Source: Amphibalanus amphitrite (lineage: Eukaryota; Arthropoda; Thecostraca; Balanomorpha; Balanidae). From it: 64,000 nt of DNA. The stretch covers positions 124,001 through 188,000 of the forward strand of contig NW_024881781.1 in the NCBI RefSeq assembly GCF_019059575.1, given 5' to 3'. Under the pieces are notes generated by a model. The model was not told where the DNA came from. It worked only from the letters and a program-made list of their open reading frames with translations, and searched no databases. Positions 34,947-46,500 of the stretch are shown piece after piece (the first letter of the stretch is position 1; the number at the start of each line of letters is the position of its first letter). Both the position numbers and the translations under genes were made by a program.

Positions 34947-36284
34947 TCAGCAGGCGCCACAGGCCTTCTTGCAGTCCTGCAGCATGAAGTCGGGATTGTT
35001 GGTGCACTCGCCGATCTCGGCCCAGTCGGCGCAGTACTTGTTCTTGTCAGCGCAGTGGGCGAAGTCGCTACCCAGGCAGAGACCACACGAGTCGCGGCAG
35101 TAGATGCTCATGTAGCTCCAGTTGTTGGCGCACTCGCCGGACTTGGCCCACGAGAGACAGTAGGTGTTGTGGTCGGCGCAGGCTTTGCACGTGCCGCACG
35201 ACTTGGCGCAGTGGACGTTCATCCAGGTGGGGTTTTTGGTGCACTCGCCGCGGGCGCTCCACTCGGAGCAGTACTCGTTGTTGTCCTGGCATGCAGAGGG
35301 CTCCGGCGCTTTGGTGGGGCCCACCGCGCCGCCGCCAGTGCCCTGGCACTTGTACAGCTTGTTGAGCTTCTTGATGTCGATCTCGGAGAAGCCGTTGCGC
35401 TGTCCCATCTGGTCGGTGGGCTTGATGGGAGTGATGGTGCGCAGCTTGCGGTTAGCGGCGAACGCGTACGGCCCGTAGTGCATGATTGAGGTCACGTCAT
35501 ACGGCTCGTCCAGGCTCTGGATCTTGGTCCACTCGTACTTGTGGAAGTTGTAGTCCATGCCGGAGATGATGTTGCCCCAGTTGATGATGACGTGGTCACC
35601 GCGGTCTGGACGGCTCTGCTCGTGCCAGAAGCCGGCTGCGTGCATGAACTCGTGCATCACGACTCCGGGGTAGACGCAGCCGTCGGCGAGCGAGAGCTCC
35701 TGGACGCCTCCTACCACACCGACGGCGCTGCTGCAGCCGGAGCCCTTCCGCACGTGGATGTAGTCCTTCTGCGTGGTGCGCGGCACGATCCGGATGCACG
35801 TGTTCTTCTCAAACGCCGCCACCGCCTTGGCGATGATGGCCCGCTCGCGCTGCGTGTAGCTTGAAGAGATCAGGTACGGGATCTCCGAGTCCGGCCAGAG
35901 GCTGCCCTCCTCGCGGATGGCGTTGCGGACGAACATGTCGTCGCCGTCAAAGGCGACGTCTCCATCTAGCAGCACCTTGGTCGACTCCATGTGCGAGATG
36001 TCGCCCTCGAACAGGCCGGCCAGCTCGATGGGGTCCTCGGCTCCCGGCCCGGACTGAGGCACGTCATCGGGGATGTCAGCCGCCGCAGCAAAATCCTCCG
36101 GCGAGAGAGGCAGGCCGAACACGTCGTCACTCATCGGAACGGCTCTCTTCTCCGCCGATCGGCGCCAGCTGAGCGGCACCGGCTCCCCCAGAGGCTCCAG
36201 CATTCTCTTTAGCATCGGCGGCACGATGAGGGCCGAGCTGGAGGCCAGCCAGGCGCACAGCAGCAGGGCTGTCAGGCGAGGCAT
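34947..36284 (-). CDS. Secreted astacin-family zinc metalloprotease with three ShKT domains
   Basis: This is an intronless frame of 445 residues from the ATG at 36284. I chose it because it starts the signal peptide (1-18, MPRLTALLLCAWLASSSA); in-frame codons further upstream lie across the core promoter. A propeptide follows, with the aspartate-switch motif FEGD at 92-95. The mature enzyme probably begins at N121 after VR (NAIREEGSLWP). The catalytic domain (about 121-313) holds the zinc site HEFMHAAGFWHE (H211, H215, H221; catalytic E212) and the Met-turn SIMHY (M268, Y270). Three six-cysteine ShKT domains follow a Gly/Pro linker, at 332-366, 369-403 and 411-445. Astacins cleave extracellular proteins in digestion, hatching, moulting or matrix turnover; the substrate here is unknown. 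All catalytic residues are present. The lack of introns may reflect a retrocopy or simple intron loss. Confidence 0.97.
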   Translation of the reverse strand: MPRLTALLLCAWLASSSALIVPPMLKRMLEPLGEPVPLSWRRSAEKRAVPMSDDVFGLPLSPEDFAAAADIPDDVPQSGPGAEDPIELAGLFEGDISHMESTKVLLDGDVAFDGDDMFVRNAIREEGSLWPDSEIPYLISSSYTQRERAIIAKAVAAFEKNTCIRIVPRTTQKDYIHVRKGSGCSSAVGVVGGVQELSLADGCVYPGVVMHEFMHAAGFWHEQSRPDRGDHVIINWGNIISGMDYNFHKYEWTKIQSLDEPYDVTSIMHYGPYAFAANRKLRTITPIKPTDQMGQRNGFSEIDIKKLNKLYKCQGTGGGAVGPTKAPEPSACQDNNEYCSEWSARGECTKNPTWMNVHCAKSCGTCKACADHNTYCLSWAKSGECANNWSYMSIYCRDSCGLCLGSDFAHCADKNKYCADWAEIGECTNNPDFMLQDCKKACGAC

Positions 36285-36365
36285 GGTGTGAGGGGCACGA
36301 GAGGGGCGGGGCAACGCGTCGGTGGAGGGAGGGGAGGGCTCAGAGGGGAGCCGTGTCGAGCCGCG

Positions 36366-36404
36366 TCGACTGATGCCCCCAGCGTCGAACGGACGCCATT
36401 TATA
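36366..36404 (-). promoter_or_regulatory. Core promoter of the astacin gene: TATA box plus initiator
   Basis: TATAAAT on the minus strand (36398-36404) is followed by an arthropod-type initiator TCAGT whose A is at 36371. The spacing from the first T of TATA to that A is 33 bp, the usual distance. This predicts a 5' UTR of about 87 nt without introns. Confidence 0.7.
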
Positions 36405-36777
36405 CTCACTTGAAGCCACCATGAGGGTCGGCATGTGGGTGGAAAAAGTGCCGAATGTGGAAATTATGCATCGGAAAGCGGTCGCGGCGGGCGATGAACT
36501 AATAGTGGATCGATGCCCGACAGACTAGCGCCTGCATTCGGATGATGACGGAGGATGACGCCATTGCCCTAACGGGATCATGTCACTAGCATTTCATTGA
36601 TTATGCTGTGATTCAGCCCTCGCTCCACTCGAGTTTGGTCGGCCCAGTTAGAGATTTAAACACCGCTGTATAGTTATGTCAAATGTGTAAATTAAACTGC
36701 CTACATCCGCTGTGTGCTGATATATAAGTAAGTAGATAGACGCAATTATAAATGTTGTTGTTCAGCTGGGACATAGT

Positions 36778-37921
36778 TAATGTATGAAATGTTGTTTTGA
36801 CACCAGCTTTATTATTATTTTAGTGTTTTGTGTAACTTGGCTGAAGAAGGGGGCCGAAGTGCTCTTGAAAGCTTCCATTAACCCGCGCACCGACGGGGGT
36901 CTGCGCCAACTTAGTACCGACGGGGGGGGGCGGATGACCGCCCCCCCCCTGAGATCTCGAGAACGAAGCAAGATAGCGACAAGCGGTAAACGGCATCGGA
37001 TACGCACGGTCAAGATCTACAATTTTTACTAAGGTCATTTTCAGGTCAGGTCAAAGATGACGTCACAGGGGTCGAAAAAGTCAAAATAGCGGCGCTAAAT
37101 ATGGAGAGAGTTTTTCTCGAATAACTTTCGAATTAGTCAAGATAGGAACAAACTAAGGGCATCATCGTGATCCTCTCGTCAATCCGCATCGAATGATATA
37201 TATGTTGACCTCGAAAGGTCAAGGTCAAAGGTTGACCTCAGGTCACGTGACCTCGAGGTCATCATGTATATCGTCTTGACGAGCTGAACACAATGAGACC
37301 ATCCACGCGTCTGTATCTTGTTCCTGTACGGAGTTATTGGCCAAAAACCTTTGGTGACCTTTGATGACGTTACATGACCTCACAGCTGCCCAACAGCAAA
37401 ACAGACCTCAAGGTAGTGAAGGTTGATCGTATATGAAGTCATGTATGGTATATGGGGCCATTCCGACCCGTTTTAGTGGTAAAAACAGGGAGTTGATTTT
37501 TCCCCCATTGACTTATAATGGGGAGGTCGCGAAATTGACCTGACCTTAGGTCACCGATATCAAAATTCCGAGATATACAAATTGTAGCTACTAATGACCT
37601 AATAACATCCTGCGACTTTCAAAGGCCTCCGACATCTACTGTAGCTCTGGCACGGTGACAAAGTTGCAAAAAAGTGACGAGGTTGGGTCATTCAAAGTGA
37701 CCTGGTGACCTGACCTTGAAAGGTAGGAGGTTCAAACTTGCACACCATGTGTAAAATTGATAAGGGAATAGTCATACCAAATTTCGCGGCGCTACGCGCC
37801 GCGGTTTTTCCGCTATTCGCGAAAAACCTCAGGGGGGGGGGGGCGGATATCCGCCCCCCCCCGTCGGTGCGCGGGTTAAAATAATAAAGGTGGTGTCAAA
37901 ACAACATTTTATACATAATAA
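36778..37921. repeat. Inverted-repeat element of about 42-bp arms interrupted by a TTAA element
   Basis: The left arm (about 36778-36822, with AAATGTTGTTTTGACACCA) is the reverse complement, with few mismatches, of about 37878-37921. The piggyBac-like element copy 3 lies between the arms, so it inserted into an older foldback repeat. Confidence 0.7.
36882..37875. mobile_element. piggyBac-like TTAA element with hairpin ends, copy 3
   Basis: It is flanked by TTAA (36878-36881 and 37876-37879), with perfect 15-bp ends CCCGCGCACCGACGG. Inner hairpins carry CGGATGACCG (left) and CGGATATCCG (right) between G and C runs. The interior contains AGGTCAAGGTCA and many TGACCT motifs and is clearly similar to copy 1. 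GGCGCTACGCGCC forms a subterminal hairpin. No transposase. Confidence 0.88.
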
Positions 37922-38977
37922 GTACATAGATTCCTATACACCTGTGTACTTCACAGTTGGCACTGATACCTACCTGGATACATTCAAGACAAACAAACAG
38001 TGCAAAAATAACCCTAAGCTTTTAGCAACCGCCAGCAATAAAAGTGGTTTTCTATATAAATCTACAGCATATTAGGCTCGCCATTACTTTACTCGGGTAA
38101 TGACGTCAAACCATGCAGTTCTTATGATGCCAACAAGCCAATTAACTAATATGTATCCACTTTTAGTCACTAGCTATTGGGATATACGTAAGTACCAAAC
38201 AGCTATGTACGCCTGGTAAAAGTAAAGAAAGATAAAAGGTGACAATGAAGATATAAGGAACTGGAAGTCAGGATAGCAAAGTGCACCAAAAGGGAAAGCT
38301 GCGGGACCTTCTCATAACATATGAAATGGGTAGACGCATTCCTTTTATATCACGCAATCACAATTCAAATGTCTATTCTGCAATATTGAATAGCTGTTTC
38401 GCGCTATTAAAATTTAACACGGACAAATATTTCTCGCATCAGAAGAGTGAGACATTTTGTTTTTCTCACAGACAATAACAATATTTGCATTGTTATTGTA
38501 TTGTCATTGTCTGTGACATAGATAACATGATTTATGTTATGCCTGTGAAAAAAACAACATTCCACGCACCTCGTTGATGAGACGAAACATTTCAAATTAT
38601 GTACAGATGATATGTAAATACTCGTATATCAAATCATCAATTTGGTGTCTACATGTATGTCGTGCTAGTTAGGCGCAAATGCACCGTTTTGTAGACGTAT
38701 TTTGCTAAATGGAGGAAAATCAGCTCGAACTGTTGCGGCCTGCAGTGCTCGTAGCGAATTGTTCATTGATTCGAATGTCATACCCAGTACCTAAATCAAT
38801 ATTTCGATTGCGACAGCGTGTTGGTAAATCTTTGGCGAAATTTTGCACCGAGCCTCAAATCAAGTCCTATCCCGAGTCCTTTACCGAGTAGTCTACCGAG
38901 TTCTCTATCGAGTCCTGTGCTGTAACCTGAACCGTTTGCCAAGTCTTGTGCGAGTCACAACTCCGTGTGTTATGTAT

Positions 38978-39146
38978 GGGTCTGTTCCAGTCGCACTTCC
39001 TAAGACCTCTAAACTCCTCCAAGAGCAAGATAGAGGAGGTTAGAGCAGGGCCCTCCTTGGCTTGTAAGGGCTAGAGCTGCCACTGGAACAGGGAAGCAAT
39101 CTTGGAGGAGTTTAGAGGTGTTAGGAAGTGCGACTGGAACAGACCC
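38978..39146. mobile_element. Short MITE with long inverted repeats
   Basis: GGGTCTGTTCCAGTCGCACT at the left is mirrored at the right end. The arms stay complementary for about 45 bp with one or two differences (through CTCTAAACTCCTCCAAG). The whole element is 169 bp. No clear target duplication was seen. Confidence 0.75.
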
Positions 39147-39229
39147 TATGAGTCCTCTGCTCGACCCTCGGCCAAGTTTGGTTCAGAGTTATTAGCCAGA
39201 GTCCGTTCTGGAGTTCGCTCTGGAGTCCA

Positions 39230-39500
39230 GTCCGGAGCAGCCCGCCCAGCCCGGCGCGCGCGGCGCGGTGAAGCGCGCAGGCCGTGGGCGGGGGCGGGGG
39301 CGGGGGCGGCGCGCCGCGTGCCACCATGAGGGCGGCGAGCGGCGGCCGACAGAACACCGGTACGTCTTGGCCCGGCCACAGGCGCAGAGGGTCGTCTCGA
39401 GCAGCGCCGTCTCGATCGGAGGACCCACGGCACCGGCACCGCTCAATCGCCCACACAGCCATGGTGAGTGGAAGGCGGACAGACTGGAGATGGGACCGGC
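39230..39500. other. GC-rich, CpG-rich island
   Basis: This stretch contains many CG dinucleotides and repeats of GGGGGC (39290-39310), in contrast to the AT-rich DNA on both sides. It could be a promoter region. Confidence 0.5.
39326..39359 (+). CDS. Speculative first coding exon in a CpG-rich island
   Basis: An ATG in near-optimal context (GCCACCATGAGG) opens a 34-nt frame (MRAASGGRQNT plus one base) that ends at a consensus donor GTACGT at 39360. It lies in an island-like GC-rich stretch, so it could be the first exon of a gene running right. No second exon was identified, and an equally plausible continuation without splicing gives low-complexity sequence. This is a weak guess. Confidence 0.15.
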
Positions 39501-42345
39501 ACCGGCGGTGCATCGGGGCGGCTTTTTATTAATGGCATTGGTGGCAGCGTGCTGAATGACTTATGACGGTAAATGCAAGCGTGCTGAGTTGCTCGCGAAG
39601 ATTTGTTAGATATTTGGACGTTCAATATTGAATCAAGAACGAAGTTGGCAGCCCTAATTGTGTTATTAGTTGCATTGATCGACGTTCAATTATTAGTTTT
39701 ATTGTAACAATATGCTGGCTATCAAAATGTGTTTGAGATCAGTATCGTAGCTCAGAAACTTTCATAAGCTTTCAAATTTATCATACTGCTTGCTTGTGTA
39801 AGATCACTTGCTTGTGATTGCTTGCTTGCTGTAAGATTGCTTGTGTTGGGCTCTAATCAATTGTTTTCTTTCTCTCGGATTGAAAACTTGTATTCTCATT
39901 TATGATTGTCTGAGATAATGCATGGAATTCTTCCTATATATCTTTCCTTGTAACTGGCCGTTGGATGCGTTATTTTCGGTCCATTAGCGGCTCCGCCATC
40001 AACTTGTTTGTCTTCCAAACCATTCGCTCCGAAATATTTGGAATGAGCAGTGAAATAAGATTTGCTGGCAATTGAGGGGGAGGCTCAAGGTTGGTGTTTT
40101 GGCTGCATCATCAACAATTTAAGTCATGCTTGAAAACGCCAGCACTTATTCCGTGCATGGAAGCAAAGGCCAGCGTAACAACTAAGTAAAAACTGTGCTG
40201 ATAGTTGTTGTTTTTAAGTTTATACAAAAAGGCGTTGAAAAGGAAAATTGGGAAAACACTTTTCGTCACTGTCGTCTAATTGCAATGACAAAACAGACCT
40301 TAGCCAGCTATTTAGTCATTTGATACGTCACTGCTTTTGCATTTAGAACAAACCATTCAATAAGTTGATCGGTAAGCACGCAAAGTAGGTAATCTATTTT
40401 CTGGGGATCGATGAAATATCCATCAGCCTATTTGGTGCAGCGATGTAACTATCACCTCAGCCAGAGCCTCTTTGACATTTGCCTCCTTGCAGTTCCAGTC
40501 CTCTGACAGGGTATCTGCAGCGATCTCTGACCGGTATCCAGTGACCAGTGACTTTCGCACAAAGCGGCGCTTAGTTCGGCGCATCGTCGGAAGTCATTTT
40601 CTCACGACGTCGCCCGTGTTTCACATCTCTGTGTGAAACGGCTCACCCGAATGTGTTTACGTAACCGCAGTGACGTCAGTAGCGAGCGTGATTTTTACGT
40701 GATTTTCAGCCGATATCAAAGATAGCGTTCTTTTTCGAGCAGGTGTAGACGGAGATCAGCCGCCCGGATGGATTCACCCTCGTGCTCACGTTAGCCAGGT
40801 ACTTACGGACGTTACGTCACTGCAATCCGAGATCTCACACCTGATCGGCCGACAAAACTGGAGCACTCGTCACCGCCAGAGATCGCTCGACGGATGGTCT
40901 GACATCACTCATATCATTGCGATCACAAGCTCTTACACGCTTCGCCTCAGGTCGTGCAAAGCTTGTTGCACTGGCTGTGTCGCTTCCTACATCAGAGTGG
41001 CTCGTAAAAAGGCTAGTGACGTAACGAGGGGTTTTTTAATATTACCGTTTCATAATTTGGTGGTAATCCTGCGGTGGTGTGTTTCTAGGCGAGGTACCGG
41101 GTGGAGACGAGACTGAGATGAGATGATACTGAGGGTCAGTAAGCTGCGATAACATAACTAAACGATGTTATCATTCTTTTCACGATGTATAAACTCTTAA
41201 AGAGCGTGATCCGTAGGACAGTCAAAAAGCAGGAAGCATTTCACAACAAAAGCTGAGTCACGAAATATACATAAGGTCGCCATCATGCCAACAAATCTGA
41301 TACAAACACAGACGCAATCGCATTCCCAAGGTGAACGGAGTCAATCTAAATAGCAGCTGTCATTATCATAGATTGCCTGGGCGTGCAATTTATGGCACAT
41401 TCATCTTATGTGGCATCACCTCCTCTTATTCATCTGCTGGAGCACGGTATGTCTTTCCGGGAGGATGGCATCCGGGGAACCTCGCTGTTATGCAGCACCA
41501 AAGAGCAAAGAAATAAGCTCGCTGAAAGTTAACACCATTTGCCTGAAAGCTCTTTGTCATATACGCTGATGGGAAAGGCTGGCAATAGTATCACCCCTGA
41601 TACCTACGACTTGACTTCTCTGATCTCTGTTATATGCCGTATAAGGTTGCATATACGTACACATATAGGTACTCTGTCGGTAAGTGCCTCGCTATGATTG
41701 CTGTCTGTACTGCGTAACACCTTATTTTTGTTTTTATGTACTGAGAGCGAACAAACACAAGCTTTTTGCATGCATACACAATACACATGTAAAACGTTCT
41801 TCCTAATCAGCTTGTGAAAACATACATAAAATATACACTTTAATATGCATATTGCATAGACGATTTTAGTCCCACTGTACATACATGGTCGGTATTTTTT
41901 CGTGCAAAATCCAGTCATGCAATAGTTTACACCTAAGGTTATGTTACAGTGACCGAAATAAAAATAAAGCTATGCCACAATATCGATCGAGTTCATTTGC
42001 ATCCCAGTGACGGCCATGTCAGCGCGGTGTGATAAAACAACCGATTCCGCGAGGCTATTTCCGGGCCAATCGTGAGTTGAATGGCTCAGTCATGCAATGC
42101 TCATATGGGAAGAGTGCCGTTCATTCGTCCCACAGACCGACTTTGACCGACTTTCAAATGGAATGTGAATTGAAAGATAAGCTGGCAGGTATAGATCCAC
42201 ACAAATGTCGTCTTTCAATGCTCATAATTTCGCGTATTTTTCTCAGCATAATCGAACGCTCATGTTATTCATGATGTTAGCCTTGCTGAAAACACTGACC
42301 GCTGATATCCGACTTTTGCTTGTGATCTTTGAACCTAATGGTGTT
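39500..42345. other. Region without a supported gene
   Basis: AT-rich sequence with no domain-bearing frames. If the candidate exon at 39326 is real, this would be its first intron. Nothing else recognised. Confidence 0.45.
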
Positions 42346-42349
42346 TTAA

Positions 42350-43526
42350 CCCGCGCGGGGCTGGGGGGGGGTAAATTTTACCCCCCCTCGCGAATTTTTG
42401 CGATATCTCAAAAACGGCGGCGCGCAGCGCCGCCAAACTTTCAGTACCTTTTCTTACATCAATTTGACACCTTCCCTGAAAATTTGAGCGAAATCCGTCG
42501 GAAAATTTTTGAGAAATTGACGTTTTAGTGACGTCATGTTCGCCATTTTCGCCTCAAAAACGGCAAAAGTTCAAACGCCGCTAACATCTTCATTTTTAAA
42601 GGAATCAAGACGTAACAAAAAAGGTTATACGTAATTTTACTTTGTCTATCAAATGGCTATCTCGGTTTTTTGAAAATTTTGGATTTTGGCCTAAATTTTT
42701 TCAAAAAACTGATTTTTTTGGGAAAATTATTATAAAATCCAAAATTTTGAGTCTATCGAAAAAACCGGAATATATGTCAGAGAAGTGGTCTATGTGCACC
42801 TACATACCAAATTTTAGAAGAATCGGTTCAAAAATGTGGGAGTTATTCAAAATTTTATGACGTCACGACACACAAATTTTTTGAAAAATGACTTTTTTGG
42901 AAGTTCTAGACCTCGTACGGAAACAAAAATAGCACCATTCGATTCGCCGTGAAAAACTGCATCAGATAGACACCTTTTTAGGCCTTAACAACCAACTTCA
43001 AAATTTGACCTCACTTGACCTGACCTTGACCTGACCTCGACCTGAAATTCATCCAGAGGTGGTCCATATCACTTATTGAGTGTGCCTATTGAATTCTATG
43101 AGTAAAATGACCCATAAAACATGTGTCGCACATGCCCTTTTCTATATTTTGCTTTTTGGTGACCTGACCTGACCTGACCTGACCTTGACCTTGAACTCTG
43201 AATGATATTGTATGCAACTAATATTGTCTTGGTAGCCTAAGAACACGTTTTGGGCGATCAGTCTCAGTCCATGACTCCATTCTTCGGCAACTACGGTGCA
43301 AGGCCGATACTGTAGAAACTTGCAATTTGTACCCTTGACCTGACCTTGACCTTGACCTCAAACTTTAAATTAAGTAAATGTTTTTAGTAGTTCGTGATGA
43401 GAGCTTTCGATTGGCGTTTGAATTTTCCAAATCTGACCATTAGTTCGGGAGATAACAGGGGGGGTAAAATTTACCCCCCCCCCCCCAGCCCCGCGCGTTC
43501 GGCTGGAGACCCCAGCCCCGCGCGGG
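42350..43526. mobile_element. piggyBac-like TTAA element with hairpin ends, copy 4
   Basis: It is flanked by TTAA (42346-42349 and 43527-43530), with perfect ends CCCGCGCGGGGCTGGGG. The inner palindromes are GTAAATTTTAC (left) and GTAAAATTTAC (right) between G and C runs. The right terminus carries an extra tandem copy of about 30 bp of its own end (43484-43526). The interior has GACCTGACCTGACCTGACC and related arrays near 43010-43200 and 43330. GGCGGCGCGCAGCGCCGCC is a subterminal hairpin. No transposase. Confidence 0.88.
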
Positions 43527-43530
43527 TTAA

Positions 43531-46500
43531 AGAGCTCCTATAAAATGCATGTGTAGCCTTTCATCTAATTATTATATACATTGGTCTACGGCTTTTCAAA
43601 GTGCGACCGTGCATGAGCTTATGTATATCCCAATGAAAACGCTCTAACTTGGTGAAGTTTGGCTGTGCTCTTTAGCCAAGGAGCATACAACGCCAACACT
43701 AGAGCTAGTGATCCTCTTAGTACTCCCTTGCCCCTCACTAATCAAATTTGAACGTGCCGACTTTAAACACTTGAACGTGCTACAAGTGTTAGTGGTTGTT
43801 GTCACCATCAGTTAATTCCATACGCTGTCACTGGTCTGTATAGCTGAATGTTTTGAAACTCGTAAAAACTGGGAGTTAAAATCTAACAGATCTGGGGAGA
43901 GCAAGGCCTGACAGCATTCTCTACTGATTGCTTACTGGCTTTGAAGGCCCAGATCGCAATTTCGTAGTGTCGACAATTTTTATCTGACAATTTTGCAATC
44001 CATTTCGAAGTCATTTTACTTCGTTCCTCTCACGCCATTTGTAGTTTGAGTGAAAACAATATGGGAGAACAATATAAGTGTCTTAATCATTAAACATGCT
44101 AATGTTGGGATATTGTGACCGTGGACCGGCCGTGTAGGTGTACGTTACATTTTGTGTCAAATTTATATTCCGATGAAAGCTTAACATCAATGCAGAAGCA
44201 TAAAATTATATCGATGCTCGTAATATATTCAACTGGCAGTATTTACTTCTAATCACCAGGTTTTCGCTAAATGCAAGCGTGTCATATCAAGGCCACAAAA
44301 AGAGACATTTGTTTTCCTCGACCTGTTTGGAAACCTTCTAGTTTTGCCGCTGATCAGACAGACTACACGGCATGTTGACCACAAACTGTGACATGTCACC
44401 GCGGTCGTACCAATGTGTTCGACACTATCACATCCAGTTATACACTTGTGGTGCAGAAAAACACAGACTTTCGTCCTTCCTGTCCATCAGAAGGCAAGTT
44501 GAGGCTAGGCATGACACGCTGTCAATCTGTGCTCAAAATAAAACGTTTCCGCCGGGTTCGTCCTCTAGAAGTTCAGCAGAGGCGATGTTATATCATCGAA
44601 CAGTAGTCAGGCCGCCCTTGGAACAGATTGTTTTGATCGTTGGGATGTCACAAGGCATTGGAACATCTACGGATGTCACAATGCAGCTTTATAACGTATA
44701 GCGAGAATAATTGTCAACGAACTGGTATAGTCCTTATGTATGCTATTCTCCGTCGTCGCGTAATCCAACCAAAAATTCTAGCTTTCATTTATTATTAAGC
44801 TGCTTCGACAAGAGTACAGTAATGAACAATCCAGTGACGGCTTCTAAATATGATCCGTACAAATGGCGAGGTACGATACTGGGGATATCGGGTAAGGAGA
44901 TAGCGAACGGTGGCGCGGAAGTGCGCTCGCTTCTGCCCCGCGGGCTCTGGGGAATGCCCAATTATGTGCTGAAGGGTGGCTGCACGGAGGTGTAATACCA
45001 CCGGAATGGCGCTGTCCCTATCAGGTATCCTCCCATCCCAGATTGACGGCTCTCCTGCGTGGTCAGAAAAGTCTACGAATGTGCGGCTGAAATAAATCTA
45101 GGATTGCACAAGGGATAAGCGTGTGTTAGTGAATAAGTCTCGACCTTCTTTTTGTGCTAACTCGCCAGAAAACTAACGACTAAAATATCGCTAGAAAATA
45201 AGATAAGGGTTAAGTTTAAAGCACTCCAACATTTGCCCTGTCGTTAAATTTACCTGGATAGAGTCTTAAATAAATCATAACACCACCGCTTTGCCCGCCT
45301 AAAGCTGAGACTTGTATCCGAACTCGCTATACATACAGTGGACGGCAGTGTTATTTGCACGGCGTCCGGGGCATATTTACGGGTTCTGGCGCAACTGACT
45401 GTCATGTTGCAGTCGCTTCAGGCTGTCGATGGTGATGCACATTATGTTGATTTGTGCTGAACGTTTGCCACCCTGCTAATTGCCACTTACGGCCTGTTAA
45501 TGAGCAAAAACAACTGACATAGGCCCTGTCTGCCGGAGTTTCTCGCCAAATGAGCGCCTGGTGCACACTGTACTAACATGACAATGAGAGTCCGGTGCAC
45601 ACTGCACTAGCATCGCATGCAGGGTTTGCACGTTGCACTAACACGACAAGGCAGGGTCCGATGCACACCGCACTAACACGACAAGTGCAGAGACCGATGC
45701 ACACTGCACTAACATGGCAAGCAGAGACCGAAACACAATGCACAAACACGAACTGCAAGCAGAGACCGAGCACACAGTACAAATATGACAAGAAGGGCCG
45801 TTTTGGCGTACTAGTCGCAGAGCCCTGTTGGTGGCTGGTTTCCTAGACGTGTAACATTTCTTCTCAGCCACTGCGCTGCCTTCGCTCTGACAATGGTAAG
45901 GCCCAGACATTTTCCCTTGAAACTGGCTCAGGCGAGATGAAAGCGGCGTTGTCAATATTGTAACCTTGCAGTGCCGTCACGGGTCGCCTATTGATGGACG
46001 AATGTCCCGGATAATACAGCAATACCCCGCTCGGCTTTTGTTTGCCTGTGGTCTACATAATACACAGCGTGTCTTCAAAGATACGAGCCGGAGTCAGCCA
46101 GATAAAAGTAACGTGAAATGTAGGCACATAGACCTTGTTTTTTTCCTAAACGCTCTTGTCATAACCTTTGCATTCACTGCCTTTTGGCTTGCAAGTTTCG
46201 TAAGAGATTGTTTGCAAGTTGTTACATTGGAAATATACTATGAAAGGTATTTGTGAAAAAGGTAAGTTCTCGTACAAATTAGAGGTTGATTGATCTGTAA
46301 TGATCTCTGGAGTCCAAAGCCTCGAGCAGACTTCAGCTGGAGCAGATACCTGAAAACTCAATGCGAGAAGATTAAGTTTTTTTAGCGCTGCTCTAGCTCT
46401 CAAAGTTTATGGTTTTAATCTGAAAGCAATAGTTCAACGGCTGACACTTTTATTGGCGTAACGTCACCGCACCAAGACTGACCCGAGTAGTGCTGCGGTG

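Noticed and set aside
34938..35489. Plus-strand frames opposite the astacin gene
   Set aside because: They are shadows of a GC-rich coding strand and show no domain.
36285..36434. Upstream extension of the astacin frame by 50 codons
   Set aside because: It runs across the TATA box and initiator and lacks a signal peptide. The ATG at 36284 starts a proper signal peptide.
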